From positions 1 to 64,000 of the forward strand of contig NZ_JAATHD010000008.1 of the NCBI RefSeq assembly GCF_011947265.1: DNA of 64,000 nt, given 5' to 3'. Of the stretch, positions 16,789 through 24,473 are shown in pieces. The notes under the pieces are model-generated. The model was not told the DNA's origin. It made no database searches and saw only the letters and a list, made by a program, of their open reading frames with translations. The translations under genes were made by a program, and so were the position numbers. Each line of letters opens with the position of its first letter. The stretch's first letter is position 1. Source of the DNA: Paenibacillus sp. HB172176 (GTDB lineage: Bacteria > Bacillota > Bacilli > Paenibacillales > Paenibacillaceae).

Positions 16789-17823
16789 TCACATTCTCGC
16801 GAACTGGCCCAGGAACCTTAGATCATTCGTGTAGAAATGGCGGATATCGTCAATGCCGTATTTCAGCAAAGCGATTCGCTCGACGCCCATGCCGAATGCG
16901 AAGCCGCTCACTTCCTCCGGATCGTAGCCTCCCATCTCCAGCACGCTCGGATGCACCATGCCGCAGCCGAGAATTTCCAGCCAGCCGGTGCCCTTGCACA
17001 TCCGGCAGCCATGGCCGCCGCATTGCACGCAGGTCACGTCCACCTCGGCGCTCGGCTCCGTGAACGGGAAGAAGCTTGGACGCAAACGGATCTGCGCCTG
17101 CGCGCCGAACATCTGCTGAACGAAATGCAGAAGCGTGCCTTTCAGATCGCTCATGCGAATGCCTTTGCCGATAACGAGACCCTCGATCTGATTGAACTGG
17201 AAGCTATGAGTCGCATCGTCGTCGTCGCGGCGATACACCTTGCCCGGGCAGATGACCTTGACCGGCGTTGCGCCGCCCTTCGCCTGCATCGTGCGAACCT
17301 GCACCGGAGAAGTATGCGTGCGCATCAGAATCTCGTCCGTAATATAGAAGGAATCCTGCATATCGCGGGCAGGATGGTTTTTCGGCAGATTAAGCGCCTC
17401 GAAATTGAAATAATCCGTCTCCACCTCGGGCCCCTCTGCAATCGAGAAGCCCAGTCCAAGGAACACATCCTCAATCTCCTGCGCCGTCTTGTTCAGCGGA
17501 TGCACTGCCGCTCTCGGCAGCGCTCGGCCCGGCAGCGTCACATCGATCGTTTCCTTGCGAAGCCTGTTATTCGTCTCCTCCTGCTGGAACGCTTCCTGCT
17601 TTTCATTAATGACGCCTTCAATTGCGGACCGCACCGCGTTCGCTACTTCTCCGATAACGGGACGCTCCTCCGCGCTAAGTCCTCCCATGCCGCGCAAGAT
17701 TTCCGTTAGAGCGCCCTTCTTGCCCAAATACTTCACTCGCAGCTCGCCAAGCGCAGCCGCCGACTCCACCGTCTGCAGCTCTTGCAGCGCGCTGACGCGA
17801 AGCTCCTCCAGCCTTTCTTTCAT
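16789..17823 (-). CDS. pheS: Phenylalanyl-tRNA synthetase alpha subunit
   Basis: The 344-residue catalytic alpha chain of PheRS. An N-terminal coiled-coil tRNA-binding arm (residues 1-85) precedes the class II core, with motif 2 in [20 protein letters not shown] and motif 3 in [17 protein letters not shown]. The frame stays open to 17871, but the start is set at the ATG at 17823, which has AGGAGG eight bases ahead and gives the expected length. It is the first gene of the pheST operon under T-box control. Confidence 0.96.
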   Translation of the reverse strand: MKERLEELRVSALQELQTVESAAALGELRVKYLGKKGALTEILRGMGGLSAEERPVIGEVANAVRSAIEGVINEKQEAFQQEETNNRLRKETIDVTLPGRALPRAAVHPLNKTAQEIEDVFLGLGFSIAEGPEVETDYFNFEALNLPKNHPARDMQDSFYITDEILMRTHTSPVQVRTMQAKGGATPVKVICPGKVYRRDDDDATHSFQFNQIEGLVIGKGIRMSDLKGTLLHFVQQMFGAQAQIRLRPSFFPFTEPSAEVDVTCVQCGGHGCRMCKGTGWLEILGCGMVHPSVLEMGGYDPEEVSGFAFGMGVERIALLKYGIDDIRHFYTNDLRFLGQFARM

Positions 17824-17879
17824 CGATATCGCCTCCTGAATGTGTGAACCTGTTCCTGCCTTTTGCACCACTTGCTAAC

Positions 17880-17957
17880 AAAGCAGCCTGCTGCAAATGC
17901 AACCTGCAACAAAGCAGCCTACTGCAGATGCAACATGCCGCAAAAGCAACCTGCAAC
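17880..17957. repeat. 31-bp imperfect direct repeats between T-box and pheS
   Basis: Two full copies and one partial copy of a unit beginning AAAGCAGCCTGCTGCAAATG (17880, 17911, about 17942). They lie after the T-box terminator and lengthen the leader ahead of the pheS ribosome site. Confidence 0.6.
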
Positions 17958-18293
17958 AAAAAAAGGCCCCTCCTCCCCGAAGGGACGGAAGAACCGTGTT
18001 ACCACCCTAATTCGAAATGACCGATTGCATGCTGCGCGCCTCCCAGGATGTAAACCATTCTGTCGATAGGCGAGCCTGCTCCTTCGGCATTTCCTCTAGC
18101 ACCCGATAACGGCGGAAACCGTAACTCCCTACTTCAGCCGCAGAACCGGAGTTCAGCGTGTTCAGGAGCATGCTCCGGAGCGAACTTCGGCAGCCTGATT
18201 TCACAAGAACGCTCTCAATCTTCGGCGTCCTCTCCCTGTCTGAAGGCACTGCTTACTCTTCTCCATCTCGGCATTTCATTATGCAAAACATTA
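17958..18293 (-). ncRNA. T-box leader of pheST
   Basis: A T-box riboswitch that reads uncharged tRNA-Phe. On the minus strand the T-box sequence TTAGGGTGGTAACACGG lies at 17994-18010. It is followed by a terminator (GGTTCTTCC-TCCC / GGGA-GGAGGGGCC, then seven T; 17958-17994). Further upstream is stem I material (GAGTAA near 18255 and GGGAGAGGACGCCG near 18225). The likely specifier is TTC at 18182-18184, in the context GAAG-TTC-GCTCCGGAG, which matches Phe and the downstream genes. Confidence 0.9.
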
Positions 18294-18299
18294 ATCTTT

Positions 18300-18328
18300 A
18301 TTATATGCAAATGGCTCTGCGGTTGCAA
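18300..18328 (-). promoter_or_regulatory. Promoter of the pheST T-box transcript
   Basis: TTGCAA (18323-18328), 17 bp, then TATAAT (18300-18305) on the minus strand, placing the transcript start at about 18293, just before T-box stem I. Confidence 0.75.
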
Positions 18329-18476
18329 CAGCTCGATTGGATTAAATCACTATCTGGCTCGTTTGCTTGGCTTTTGATGTTCGCGATATGGAGAAATAGA
18401 ATGTGATCGAATGAGCAGCGAGATCGGATGAGCTTCGAATGGCATATAATGGAATCAAACGGCCTGTCAAATTCGT

Positions 18477-18664
18477 TTCTAACGAAAACTGGTAACGCTA
18501 TTTGCGACTTTCGACACTTTCCGGAAATCTAACGAAAATCTGTAACCTTATTTAGCATTTCCGATTCCTTTCGACTCCCTTTTTGGAGCAATAGCGATAT
18601 AGATCTTCGTTAAATTTCAGAAATGGCTGAGGTCGGCAAAATAACGTTATGAATCTTCCTTACA
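18477..18664. repeat. Second cluster of TCTAACGAA-type repeats
   Basis: Four copies (about 18477, 18526, 18588 and 18638), the first two direct and the last two inverted, of the same 25-bp motif as at 273-459. No gene lies in 18330-18764. Confidence 0.6.
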
Positions 18665-18764
18665 GCCTTTCCACCTCAGTCTAAGCTAGCTTGTGAACCC
18701 TATTGGATTAGGAAGAACTCGTTAAAATAAGCCTATTAGCACTCTTTTATACGAACATATATTC

Positions 18765-18773
18765 TGGTATAAT
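18765..18773 (+). promoter_or_regulatory. Extended -10 promoter of the holin-like toxin
   Basis: TGGTATAAT, an extended -10 element (TGn-TATAAT). It lies 58 bp ahead of the toxin start; the -35 region is poor. Confidence 0.5.
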
Positions 18774-18830
18774 TATCCTTGCAGCACGTTGGCTATAAGG
18801 GCGGTCGGCTAATCTCCCGGAAGGGAGGTG

Positions 18831-18920
18831 ATGCCTGTGGAGGTGTACCAAGCAATGACGCTGATGATTTCATTCGCGACGCTGGTTGTGTTGATCCTTT
18901 CATTCCACAAAAAGAAATAG
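18831..18920 (+). CDS. Holin-like type I toxin (Hol_Tox-like), 29 aa
   Basis: A tiny membrane peptide of 29 residues: a short N-terminus (MPVEVYQAMT), one hydrophobic helix (LMISFATLVVLILSF) and a basic tail HKKK. This pattern matches the putative holin-like toxins of Bacillus-type genomes, which act at the cell membrane. GGGAGG at 18823-18828 is very near the ATG at 18831; the in-frame GTG at 18837 has better spacing and would give 27 residues. A convergent antisense RNA is predicted over its 3-prime end. A truncated second copy lies at 46005-46048. Confidence 0.75.
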   Translation: MPVEVYQAMTLMISFATLVVLILSFHKKK

Positions 18921-19030
18921 ACCGCCCTGTAGGAAGGTTAACGGTCTAATTCTATAGCCTATTTCCTAAGCCACCGCCCTTAAAAGCGGCAGTTGCACTG
19001 GAGTCGTGTTAGCGCACGGCTCCTTTCAAT
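18900..19030 (-). ncRNA. Predicted antisense antitoxin RNA
   Basis: On the minus strand TTGCGG, 17 bp, TATGAT (19037-19065) would start an RNA at about 19030. It would run through a GCCGCTTTTAAGGGCGG hairpin and end at the AGACCG/CGGTCT stem followed by ATTTCTTTTT, overlapping the toxin stop codon. This is the usual layout of TxpA/RatA-like type I systems. Boundaries are approximate and expression is inferred. Confidence 0.55.
18919..18947. terminator. Bidirectional terminator shared by toxin mRNA and antisense RNA
   Basis: AGACCG...CGGTCT stem beginning within the toxin stop codon. T-rich sequence lies on the minus side (ATTTCTTTTT) and TAATTCT on the plus side. Confidence 0.55.
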
Positions 19031-19182
19031 ATCCTAATCATAACACGCTTCAATTATTCCCGCAATCCGCTAGAAGTCAATCTACTGTAAATCATGATTA
19101 CAAATCTTAGAGGCGCTCTCGACACTAAATGCAGTCATAATAACAAAAGAACGATAGATGCGAATAACTTTAAGTTCAATTT

Positions 19183-19203
19183 ACACGTATAATATATACG
19201 TGT
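19183..19203. promoter_or_regulatory. hicAB promoter/operator palindrome
   Basis: ACACGTAT-N5-ATACGTGT, a perfect 8-5-8 inverted repeat. It contains TATAAT (19188-19193) as a likely -10 box, so binding of HicB here would block the promoter. Confidence 0.6.
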
Positions 19204-19230
19204 TATCATTAGAATAGAGAGGATGATAAT

Positions 19231-19418
19231 GTGAAGAACATCACTTCCCGCGAACTTATTAGATTAATTGAAAAAATGGTTGGAAATTAGTTGCCGTTGT
19301 GGGAAGTCATCATCAGTACAAACATCCAATCAAACCGGGAAAAGTCACCATCCCGCATCCAAAGAGGGAATTAGCACCAAAGACGATTAAAACCATACTT
19401 AAACAGGCAGGACTTTAA
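19231..19418 (+). pseudogene. hicA: hicA toxin gene, frameshifted
   Basis: A HicA mRNA interferase gene with one base missing. Frame 1 reads SRELIRLIEK and then runs to a stop at 19288. The next frame continues KLVAVVGSHHQYKHP and ends QAGL at 19416-19418, with the catalytic-histidine motif GSHHQYKHP present. The loss is in the A-run near 19270-19276, where restoring one A gives the usual EKNGWKLV. It starts with GTG behind AGAGAGG. The intact hicB follows 32 bp later. Slippage at the A-run or a sequencing error remain alternatives. Confidence 0.8.
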
Positions 19419-19450
19419 TAAGGAGACTTATTTTAAGGAGGCAATAGTAA

Positions 19451-19870
19451 ATGGCTAAATATATATTTCCAGCAATCTTCGACCCGAACGAGAATGGGGG
19501 CTATACAATCACGTTCCCTGACCTTCCAGGCTGTATTACCGAAGGGAGTGATTTGGAAGAAGCCGTTCTCATGGCAGCTGAGGCTATGGCACTGCACCTA
19601 TACGGTATGGAGCGTGACGGAGATGCCATTCCATTACCATCAAAGCCAAATGAAGTATCAATGGAGGATACAGAGACCGGCGCGTTCGTGTCGCTTATCC
19701 AGTCCAGAACTGAACCCATTCGAGATGAATTGCAAAATCGAGCCGTAAAAAAGACCCTGACTATTCCGCAATGGCTAAACGACGAGGCCGAAGGAGCCGG
19801 ACTTAATTTTTCTCAGACATTGCAATTTGCCTTGAAAGAAAAACTTGGTATAACTGAGAAACGGCCTTAA
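19451..19870 (+). CDS. hicB: HicB-family antitoxin
   Basis: A 139-residue antitoxin. The N-terminal HicB fold (FDPNENGGYTITFPDLPGCI, residues 10-29, then EAMALHLYGM) neutralises HicA. The C-terminal segment (about residues 98-136, KKTLTIPQWLNDEAEGAGLN) looks like a ribbon-helix-helix/Arc-type DNA-binding domain that would bind the palindrome at 19183-19203. It has a strong AAGGAGG site. It is intact although its partner toxin is frameshifted. Confidence 0.9.
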   Translation: MAKYIFPAIFDPNENGGYTITFPDLPGCITEGSDLEEAVLMAAEAMALHLYGMERDGDAIPLPSKPNEVSMEDTETGAFVSLIQSRTEPIRDELQNRAVKKTLTIPQWLNDEAEGAGLNFSQTLQFALKEKLGITEKRP

Positions 19871-19947
19871 GAGCCGCTTTTCATTCTTAATAGGACAAAT
19901 TGGGAAAGAGAGGAAAGTAGATTGATTGAGGATGCGTTTTAGGGGAT

Positions 19948-19982
19948 AGAAGCCCGCTCGCGATTTAAATCAGCGGGCTTCT
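19948..19982. terminator. Bidirectional terminator between hicB and the tail operon
   Basis: Perfect 11-bp stem AGAAGCCCGCT / AGCGGGCTTCT with a 13-nt loop, followed by CTTTTA on the plus strand. It ends hicB and, in the other direction, the long tailocin operon. Confidence 0.75.
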
Positions 19983-19985
19983 CTT

Positions 19986-21482
19986 TTACTTTAATCGATT
20001 AAGCACTACTGCCAATTCTTCTCGTGTCACCTTGTTACCGGGCTTGAACTTTTCATCGGGATAGCCCTCCATCCAACCTTTATCTGCAACTGCCTTAATC
20101 GCAGCCTCCGACCAGCGACCAGCCTCCACATCGCTAAAGGGCGTCTTCTTCTCTGATATAGGTGCCATCGCAATTCTCACCCTCTCTACAAACTGATGCC
20201 AACCTGTCCAACTGCCGTTGTCATACATTAATCGAGGACAATTCTTCCGATAGCCATCAGCTCGCGGCCAATCATAATGTCGACGCAGCCGCTCTACTCC
20301 CCAGCCGCGCTCCTGGAGCATGCTGGCAACCAGCTCGACAGCACGCTCAAGAGTATGCTGATAATCTCCGCTTTCACAGATTTCGATATGAATGGAAGTT
20401 CGATTGCCTTCCCCATTCGTTCCATCACCCGCGGCCCAAGCATTCTCATCCAGGGGCAAGCACTCAATCGTTTCTTTGTCATCCAACACAATATGATAGC
20501 TCGCCGTCACTTCGTTGGTTGGATTGGTAAGCCAGTTACGTTCATTTCGGGCTGTGCTAGTCGGGTTGCCCGTATTGTGAATGGTCAAAGTTGTTGCCTT
20601 CAATGCATGACCGGCACGGCGGTTATGCGGCGTACTTGTCGGAATATGATCAACAATATACGTCGGCAATAGCTTATCGGGATCGAATTGAATGGCAATC
20701 GCATGATGCACAACCTTTTCTTGATAATCAAGACTCATGTCCGCAACATGAAATTGCCGCTTTTTGTTGGCCTTGTCAATCTCCAGCGCGTCCAGCAGTT
20801 GACGGTTATTGGTAGCGAAGGTAGCCGATTCGCCTCCGTCCAGGTTAACGGTGGTCTCGTAACCGTATTTTGTCGCCATGATTCCAGCTTCTTTCGTGGT
20901 TAACCCCTTGTCATATGCGCCTCGACCGTCCACGGTAATCATGCCAAGAGTGCCATCAGATTTGATGCCTACAATCATTCGCGATTTCGTTTCAAGCTCG
21001 TTTGAAGGTGTTTTCTCAGCAGCATGCGGCGGATCAATCGACTTTCCATCTTCACTTAGCGTTGGCACACCGCAGACAGCCATCTTGACACCATCTGGCC
21101 TCGTCTGACGACCTATCCCAAACCGTCCATTCTTGTAATAGAAATGTGGCCTTCCCTCCGTCATGCCGAGCACATCTTGATAGATTTCTTCACCATCGCG
21201 ATAAGTCAAGCCAAGCAGATCGCCGTTTTCCTCATTAAAATGCGAAGCATTAAAACAGAGCCAATTGCCGCCATGTTGCGAAACCAGTTCGGATAGGATT
21301 TGGCTCACCGTCTTGCCTTTCTCTGTAACAAGCTCGACGCGCTGAATCGAATCAAGCGGCACATCCACCACTCGAATATCGGTCCAACCTTCGGACTTCG
21401 AATAAGGGCCGCTGCGCGCATACGTCAACGGCCCTTCCTCTACCAGGTTATTAGTGATTCGAATTCTCTTATGATTGATCAT
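19986..21482 (-). CDS. Three-domain lysin: phosphodiester glycosidase - amidase - SLH
   Basis: A 498-residue phage-type lysis enzyme. Residues about 30-235 form a phosphodiester glycosidase (NAGPA/DUF2233-like) domain with NASHFNEENGDLLGL and a C-terminal VNLDGGESAT motif. Residues about 285-440 form an N-acetylmuramoyl-L-alanine amidase_2 domain whose zinc ligands fit LTIHNT, RHYDW and KNCP. Residues about 450-498 form one S-layer homology domain (FSDVEAGRWSEAAI, then VTREELAVVLNRLK). It would cut the stem-peptide link in peptidoglycan. The SLH domain would anchor it to secondary wall polymer, so it may be tuned to the producer's own wall. Last gene of the tail operon, overlapping the holin gene. 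Confidence 0.88.
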   Translation of the reverse strand: MINHKRIRITNNLVEEGPLTYARSGPYSKSEGWTDIRVVDVPLDSIQRVELVTEKGKTVSQILSELVSQHGGNWLCFNASHFNEENGDLLGLTYRDGEEIYQDVLGMTEGRPHFYYKNGRFGIGRQTRPDGVKMAVCGVPTLSEDGKSIDPPHAAEKTPSNELETKSRMIVGIKSDGTLGMITVDGRGAYDKGLTTKEAGIMATKYGYETTVNLDGGESATFATNNRQLLDALEIDKANKKRQFHVADMSLDYQEKVVHHAIAIQFDPDKLLPTYIVDHIPTSTPHNRRAGHALKATTLTIHNTGNPTSTARNERNWLTNPTNEVTASYHIVLDDKETIECLPLDENAWAAGDGTNGEGNRTSIHIEICESGDYQHTLERAVELVASMLQERGWGVERLRRHYDWPRADGYRKNCPRLMYDNGSWTGWHQFVERVRIAMAPISEKKTPFSDVEAGRWSEAAIKAVADKGWMEGYPDEKFKPGNKVTREELAVVLNRLK

Positions 21483-21838
21483 TGTTTGCCGCTGCCCTTC
21501 ACATGCGAATTATAATCGAGAACCGCTTTTTCAATTGCTGCTTTTATACTGTTACTATTGATCTTGATGCCTATCTCTTCGACATGTTGAAGCACATACG
21601 CATAAGCAGCTTCCAGCTTCTGCGGACCGCCTGCTTGCTCGTATATTGACTCCGCAAAGGCCATTCCCTCTCCGGCCAGCTTTGTTAGAATTTCACGTTG
21701 CTGTACGCTTGTCTTCGTGGTCAGCCATGTCTCAATCTTGCTTTTGAGTACAGCAAGCAGTCCTAAAATCGCTGTTACCAGCAGTCCAACTAGAGCTGTC
21801 ACAATAGCATCTATAAAAGGTTGCAGATTCTCCATCAT
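21479..21838 (-). CDS. Phage holin, LLH-type
   Basis: A 119-residue protein with one strong N-terminal membrane helix (residues about 8-31, AIVTALVGLLVTAILGLLAVL) and a charged, helical C-terminus (QREILTKLAGEGMAFAESIYEQ). This matches the LLH (phage_holin_6) type. It would permeabilise the membrane so the lysin can reach the wall. The ATG at 21838 or 21835 could serve. It overlaps both neighbours by a few bases, showing tight coupling in the lysis cassette. Confidence 0.82.
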   Translation of the reverse strand: MMENLQPFIDAIVTALVGLLVTAILGLLAVLKSKIETWLTTKTSVQQREILTKLAGEGMAFAESIYEQAGGPQKLEAAYAYVLQHVEEIGIKINSNSIKAAIEKAVLDYNSHVKGSGKQ

Positions 21839-22128
21839 CCAGTCCCCTCCAATTTATCAATGCGCTTATGCGCCGACTTAATCGATTCATCCATACGAAT
21901 TGCCATCTCCGCCAAAGCATCATATCGTTGGGCGTGAATGTCCATCTTGACTCGCATGTCATCAATGCCACGCTTGAGATAAGCCATATCCGCCTGCAGC
22001 GTAGCATCCTTTGTTGCTTCGGAAACCGTATCCTGCTTAATCGTTCTAGCACGCCCCGCCCACCCAACCGCAATCCCGCTTACAGTCCCACCGATCGCTA
22101 TGAGCGTCGGAACCATTTCTGTATCCAT
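21835..22128 (-). CDS. Small membrane-anchored phage protein (haemolysin XhlA-like position)
   Basis: A 97-residue protein with an N-terminal hydrophobic segment (PTLIAIGGTVSGIAVGWAG, residues 6-24) and a coiled-coil remainder (DMAYLKRGIDDMRVKMDIHA, then MDESIKSAHKRIDKLEGTG). The size and place before the holin are like the XhlA-type accessory lysis proteins of PBSX-like elements, but the membrane segment is at the other end, so function is not assigned. It overlaps the holin start by 4 bp. Confidence 0.7.
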   Translation of the reverse strand: MDTEMVPTLIAIGGTVSGIAVGWAGRARTIKQDTVSEATKDATLQADMAYLKRGIDDMRVKMDIHAQRYDALAEMAIRMDESIKSAHKRIDKLEGTG

Positions 22129-22150
22129 GAAATCACCTCATTCTTCAATA

Positions 22151-22174
22151 GAAAAGGCTCCGCTTATGCGGAGC
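22151..22174 (-). terminator. Hairpin between fibre region and lysis cassette
   Basis: GGCTCCGC-ATAA-GCGGAGCC followed by TTTT on the minus strand, overlapping the end of a broken small gene. It may reduce read-through into the lysis genes. Confidence 0.7.
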
Positions 22175-22349
22175 CCTCAGCCGGAGCAATGTCCGGACGC
22201 TTCGTATAAATCTCAGCAAGCACAGGGTTGCTATTATCTTGCGACATGCCATAACCAGCGACAATGTCTATAATCTCTCGCTCGCCGTAATATTAGCATG
22301 TGATGCATGAATTTGCGATAATTCTGATTTGATAAATTGGCTTTGCCAT
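22164..22349 (-). pseudogene. Small tail-operon gene with in-frame TAA (62 codons)
   Basis: Minus-strand frame starting ATG at 22349 behind GGAGGAGG. It reads MAKPIYQIRIIANSCITC, then TAA at codon 19. The same frame continues without another stop as YYGEREIIDIVAGYGMSQDN to LAEIYTKRPDIAPAEGSA and a final TAA at 22164. The continuation looks like real protein, so a nonsense mutation is the simplest reading. The product is not recognised; it sits where PBSX-type elements carry XkdW/XkdX-like small proteins. Confidence 0.6.
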
Positions 22350-22351
22350 CC

Positions 22352-22486
22352 CTATACACCTCCTCCTGTGAATAGATCAGCGAGGGAGAGTTCTGCGTCC
22401 GCGAGACGCTGCTATTGAATCGCAAGTTGCTCTGATAAAGTCTGTTGATAGACAAGTGCCGCTTCCGACTCCTCTCCTTTACTCAT
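22352..22486 (-). pseudogene. Small tail-operon gene with in-frame TAG (45 codons)
   Basis: The ATG at 22486 overlaps the end of the fibre gene. The frame reads MSKGEESEAALVYQQTLSEQ, LAIQ, then TAG at codon 25 (22412-22414). It continues QRLADAELSLADLFTGGGV to a final TAG at 22352, three bases before the next start. A Q-rich coiled helix around a TAG suggests a CAG-to-TAG change. Product unknown. Confidence 0.55.
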
Positions 22487-23849
22487 ATGCGTTCCATACT
22501 ATATTAGAAAAATTCCCTGTGACCAATGCATAAGCAGAATTGTTCAACAACCAAACCTTTGTGTTGGATGCTGTTGGTGAAACAGATGTTTTTAATATTT
22601 CGGTATGCGCTCTACCGTTTGTTCCACTACCATCCCAATCGTTGTAATGATTTGTCGTACCATTTATTAACGCTAACCAATCATAAATATATCTGAACGA
22701 GACGCAAATAAGGGATGGAACAAATGAAAGTCCTGTTATTTCCACATATGCTGTTTTCCCACCTGTTTCTAAAGTTACAGGCAATGTCGTACCACTAGCG
22801 AACTTCTTACCTCGTACAAGTGCACCCTGTAATCCGAACAAATTAATATCTTCTGGTATATTGGCAGCGATAAAGTCAGCATCCGTCAGCGTCACATAAT
22901 CATTCGATCCATCCCGATAGCCTGCTGAAGCTCGAAGCCTCAACGTTGTGTCGCTAACGGCGCTGGAGACTGCTGCGGTGTCGCCGGATCGGTCGGGCAT
23001 GGAGCCAGTGACAAGCGAACCGTTCACATACGCTTTTCGCCCACTCAAAATTTGAGAAGCAGAAGCTGGTACTGAACCCTCGGTCGTGTCCACAACCTCA
23101 GATTTACCTGCAACGCCAAATATACTAGCTCCTGCCTTAATATTGCCCGTGACAAGATCAGCATCACCCGTTACAGTCCCGGAACCATTGTGGTAACCCG
23201 CCGCGATTGTCTGAGCAGCTGCGCCGGGAGTAATAGATACCGCTCCACGATTCGGCATTGAACCAACCTGTCCTGGGCCCGAATCATTACTGAAGGTTTT
23301 GGTTGCGAGTACGTCTGCTGCAGTCGCATTCCCGCTGCTCAGTTCAATATCCCCGATATTGTCAGCCATTGTTGCAAAGGTGTCTGTCGCCTCCGTATCT
23401 ACTCCTTTGTCAGTAATCGCGGAGGCGATCAAGGCTTTACCGTCACTGACAGAGGACTTTAAACTGTTAATTTCAGCTTGAACCGTTGTTCCTCCTGTAG
23501 CAGATATCGCACTTGCAGCATGAGCACCAGAAGATGCAGCGACATGCGCATCAAACTCCGTTTTGGTCGCTTGCTTGGCATTGTCCACATTATTTAAGCC
23601 CACATCAGCCTTAGCCAAGGTGACAGCCCCAGTCTTGCCCGCAACACTGGTAACGGTGTTCACCTGAGCCCCCGTCGCGATCCCGTTGAGCTTCACTTTA
23701 TCCGCCGCCGACATCCGGCCCGCTTCTGTCGCGCTGGCAAGCTTCGCCACTTCAGTATCCAAAACATCCGCATTATCGTTAAAATCATCGATATTGACGT
23801 TATCCTCGTTCCCAGGCTTCTTCAAATTCAAATTAGGTGTTAATTCCAT
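22479..23849 (-). CDS. Tail fibre protein
   Basis: A 456-residue probable receptor-binding fibre. The N-terminus (MELTPNLNLKKPGNEDNVNI) is a baseplate-attachment segment seen in PBSX/XkdV-type fibres. It is followed by a helical region with MSAADKVKLNGIATGAQVN and a SVAGKTGAVTLAKADVGLNN module, then repeated GSM-P-R-G / AGYHNGSGTVTGDADL shaft repeats (about residues 185-345). The C-terminal head (about 350-456) has LYICVSF-like beta strands. The fibre would set the target range of the tail particle. A related module is present in the fibre encoded at 24470. Confidence 0.78.
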   Translation of the reverse strand: MELTPNLNLKKPGNEDNVNIDDFNDNADVLDTEVAKLASATEAGRMSAADKVKLNGIATGAQVNTVTSVAGKTGAVTLAKADVGLNNVDNAKQATKTEFDAHVAASSGAHAASAISATGGTTVQAEINSLKSSVSDGKALIASAITDKGVDTEATDTFATMADNIGDIELSSGNATAADVLATKTFSNDSGPGQVGSMPNRGAVSITPGAAAQTIAAGYHNGSGTVTGDADLVTGNIKAGASIFGVAGKSEVVDTTEGSVPASASQILSGRKAYVNGSLVTGSMPDRSGDTAAVSSAVSDTTLRLRASAGYRDGSNDYVTLTDADFIAANIPEDINLFGLQGALVRGKKFASGTTLPVTLETGGKTAYVEITGLSFVPSLICVSFRYIYDWLALINGTTNHYNDWDGSGTNGRAHTEILKTSVSPTASNTKVWLLNNSAYALVTGNFSNIVWNAYE

Positions 23850-23852
23850 CTT

Positions 23853-24473
23853 TTATCCTCCTTCGTATATGCGTAGTTGACTCCACGTTTTGGCGCTGGC
23901 CTCCTGCCAGGTCAGCTCCGATACCATATCCCAAGTCGTATAGGTGAAAAGGAATGAATACGACAAATGCGCGGGCTTGATCTGATCCAGCATGGCAATA
24001 AATCCCGCCATATTGGCCGGAACGCCAAGCACCCCGATAAACCGAATGACAAAGCGATACTCACCGGGGTATTCCAGCACATCGACCTCACCGCCGCTGA
24101 AGGAGGCGGCCACGCCGATCAGCATTTGCCTGGTCACTGTGCCGTGACCGCGCAGCTTGGCCAGCACGATTTCTCGCCGCCATTCATAAGACATGGAGGG
24201 ATCGGTCGTTAATCCGAATTCCCGCTCCCATTGCGTCAGCCCCCAAGTCGCCGTCGACACGTAAAACTGATCCGCAAGATCGGCTGCCGCCGACAATGTG
24301 AGGCCAAGCTCCTCCGCAAGCGTCGTCTGCAGCTCGACCATATCGCGTATGCTGTGCCAATAGGATGGCAAATAGCCCATCAAGTCAGGCGGCGTCGCAT
24401 CAGGCGTTATTCCATTGTCGGCAGAATCGCCAAATAAAAGCGCGCCGTACAGACCGTCTCCATAAGCCATCAA
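23853..24473 (-). CDS. xkdU: Baseplate wedge/tail protein, YmfQ-like (DUF2313, gp48-like)
   Basis: A 206-residue protein of the YmfQ/XkdU family (YLPSYWHSIRDMVELQTTLA, WGLTQWEREFG, YEWRREIVLAKLRGHGTVT). In contractile tails it works at the baseplate rim, linking the gpJ-like wedge to fibres. It contains the family's repeated W-rich ends (TTWDMVSELTWQEASAKTW). In this operon it is separated from the baseplate J gene by a fibre gene, an unusual order. It overlaps that gene by 4 bp. Confidence 0.85.
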   Translation of the reverse strand: MMAYGDGLYGALLFGDSADNGITPDATPPDLMGYLPSYWHSIRDMVELQTTLAEELGLTLSAAADLADQFYVSTATWGLTQWEREFGLTTDPSMSYEWRREIVLAKLRGHGTVTRQMLIGVAASFSGGEVDVLEYPGEYRFVIRFIGVLGVPANMAGFIAMLDQIKPAHLSYSFLFTYTTWDMVSELTWQEASAKTWSQLRIYEGG

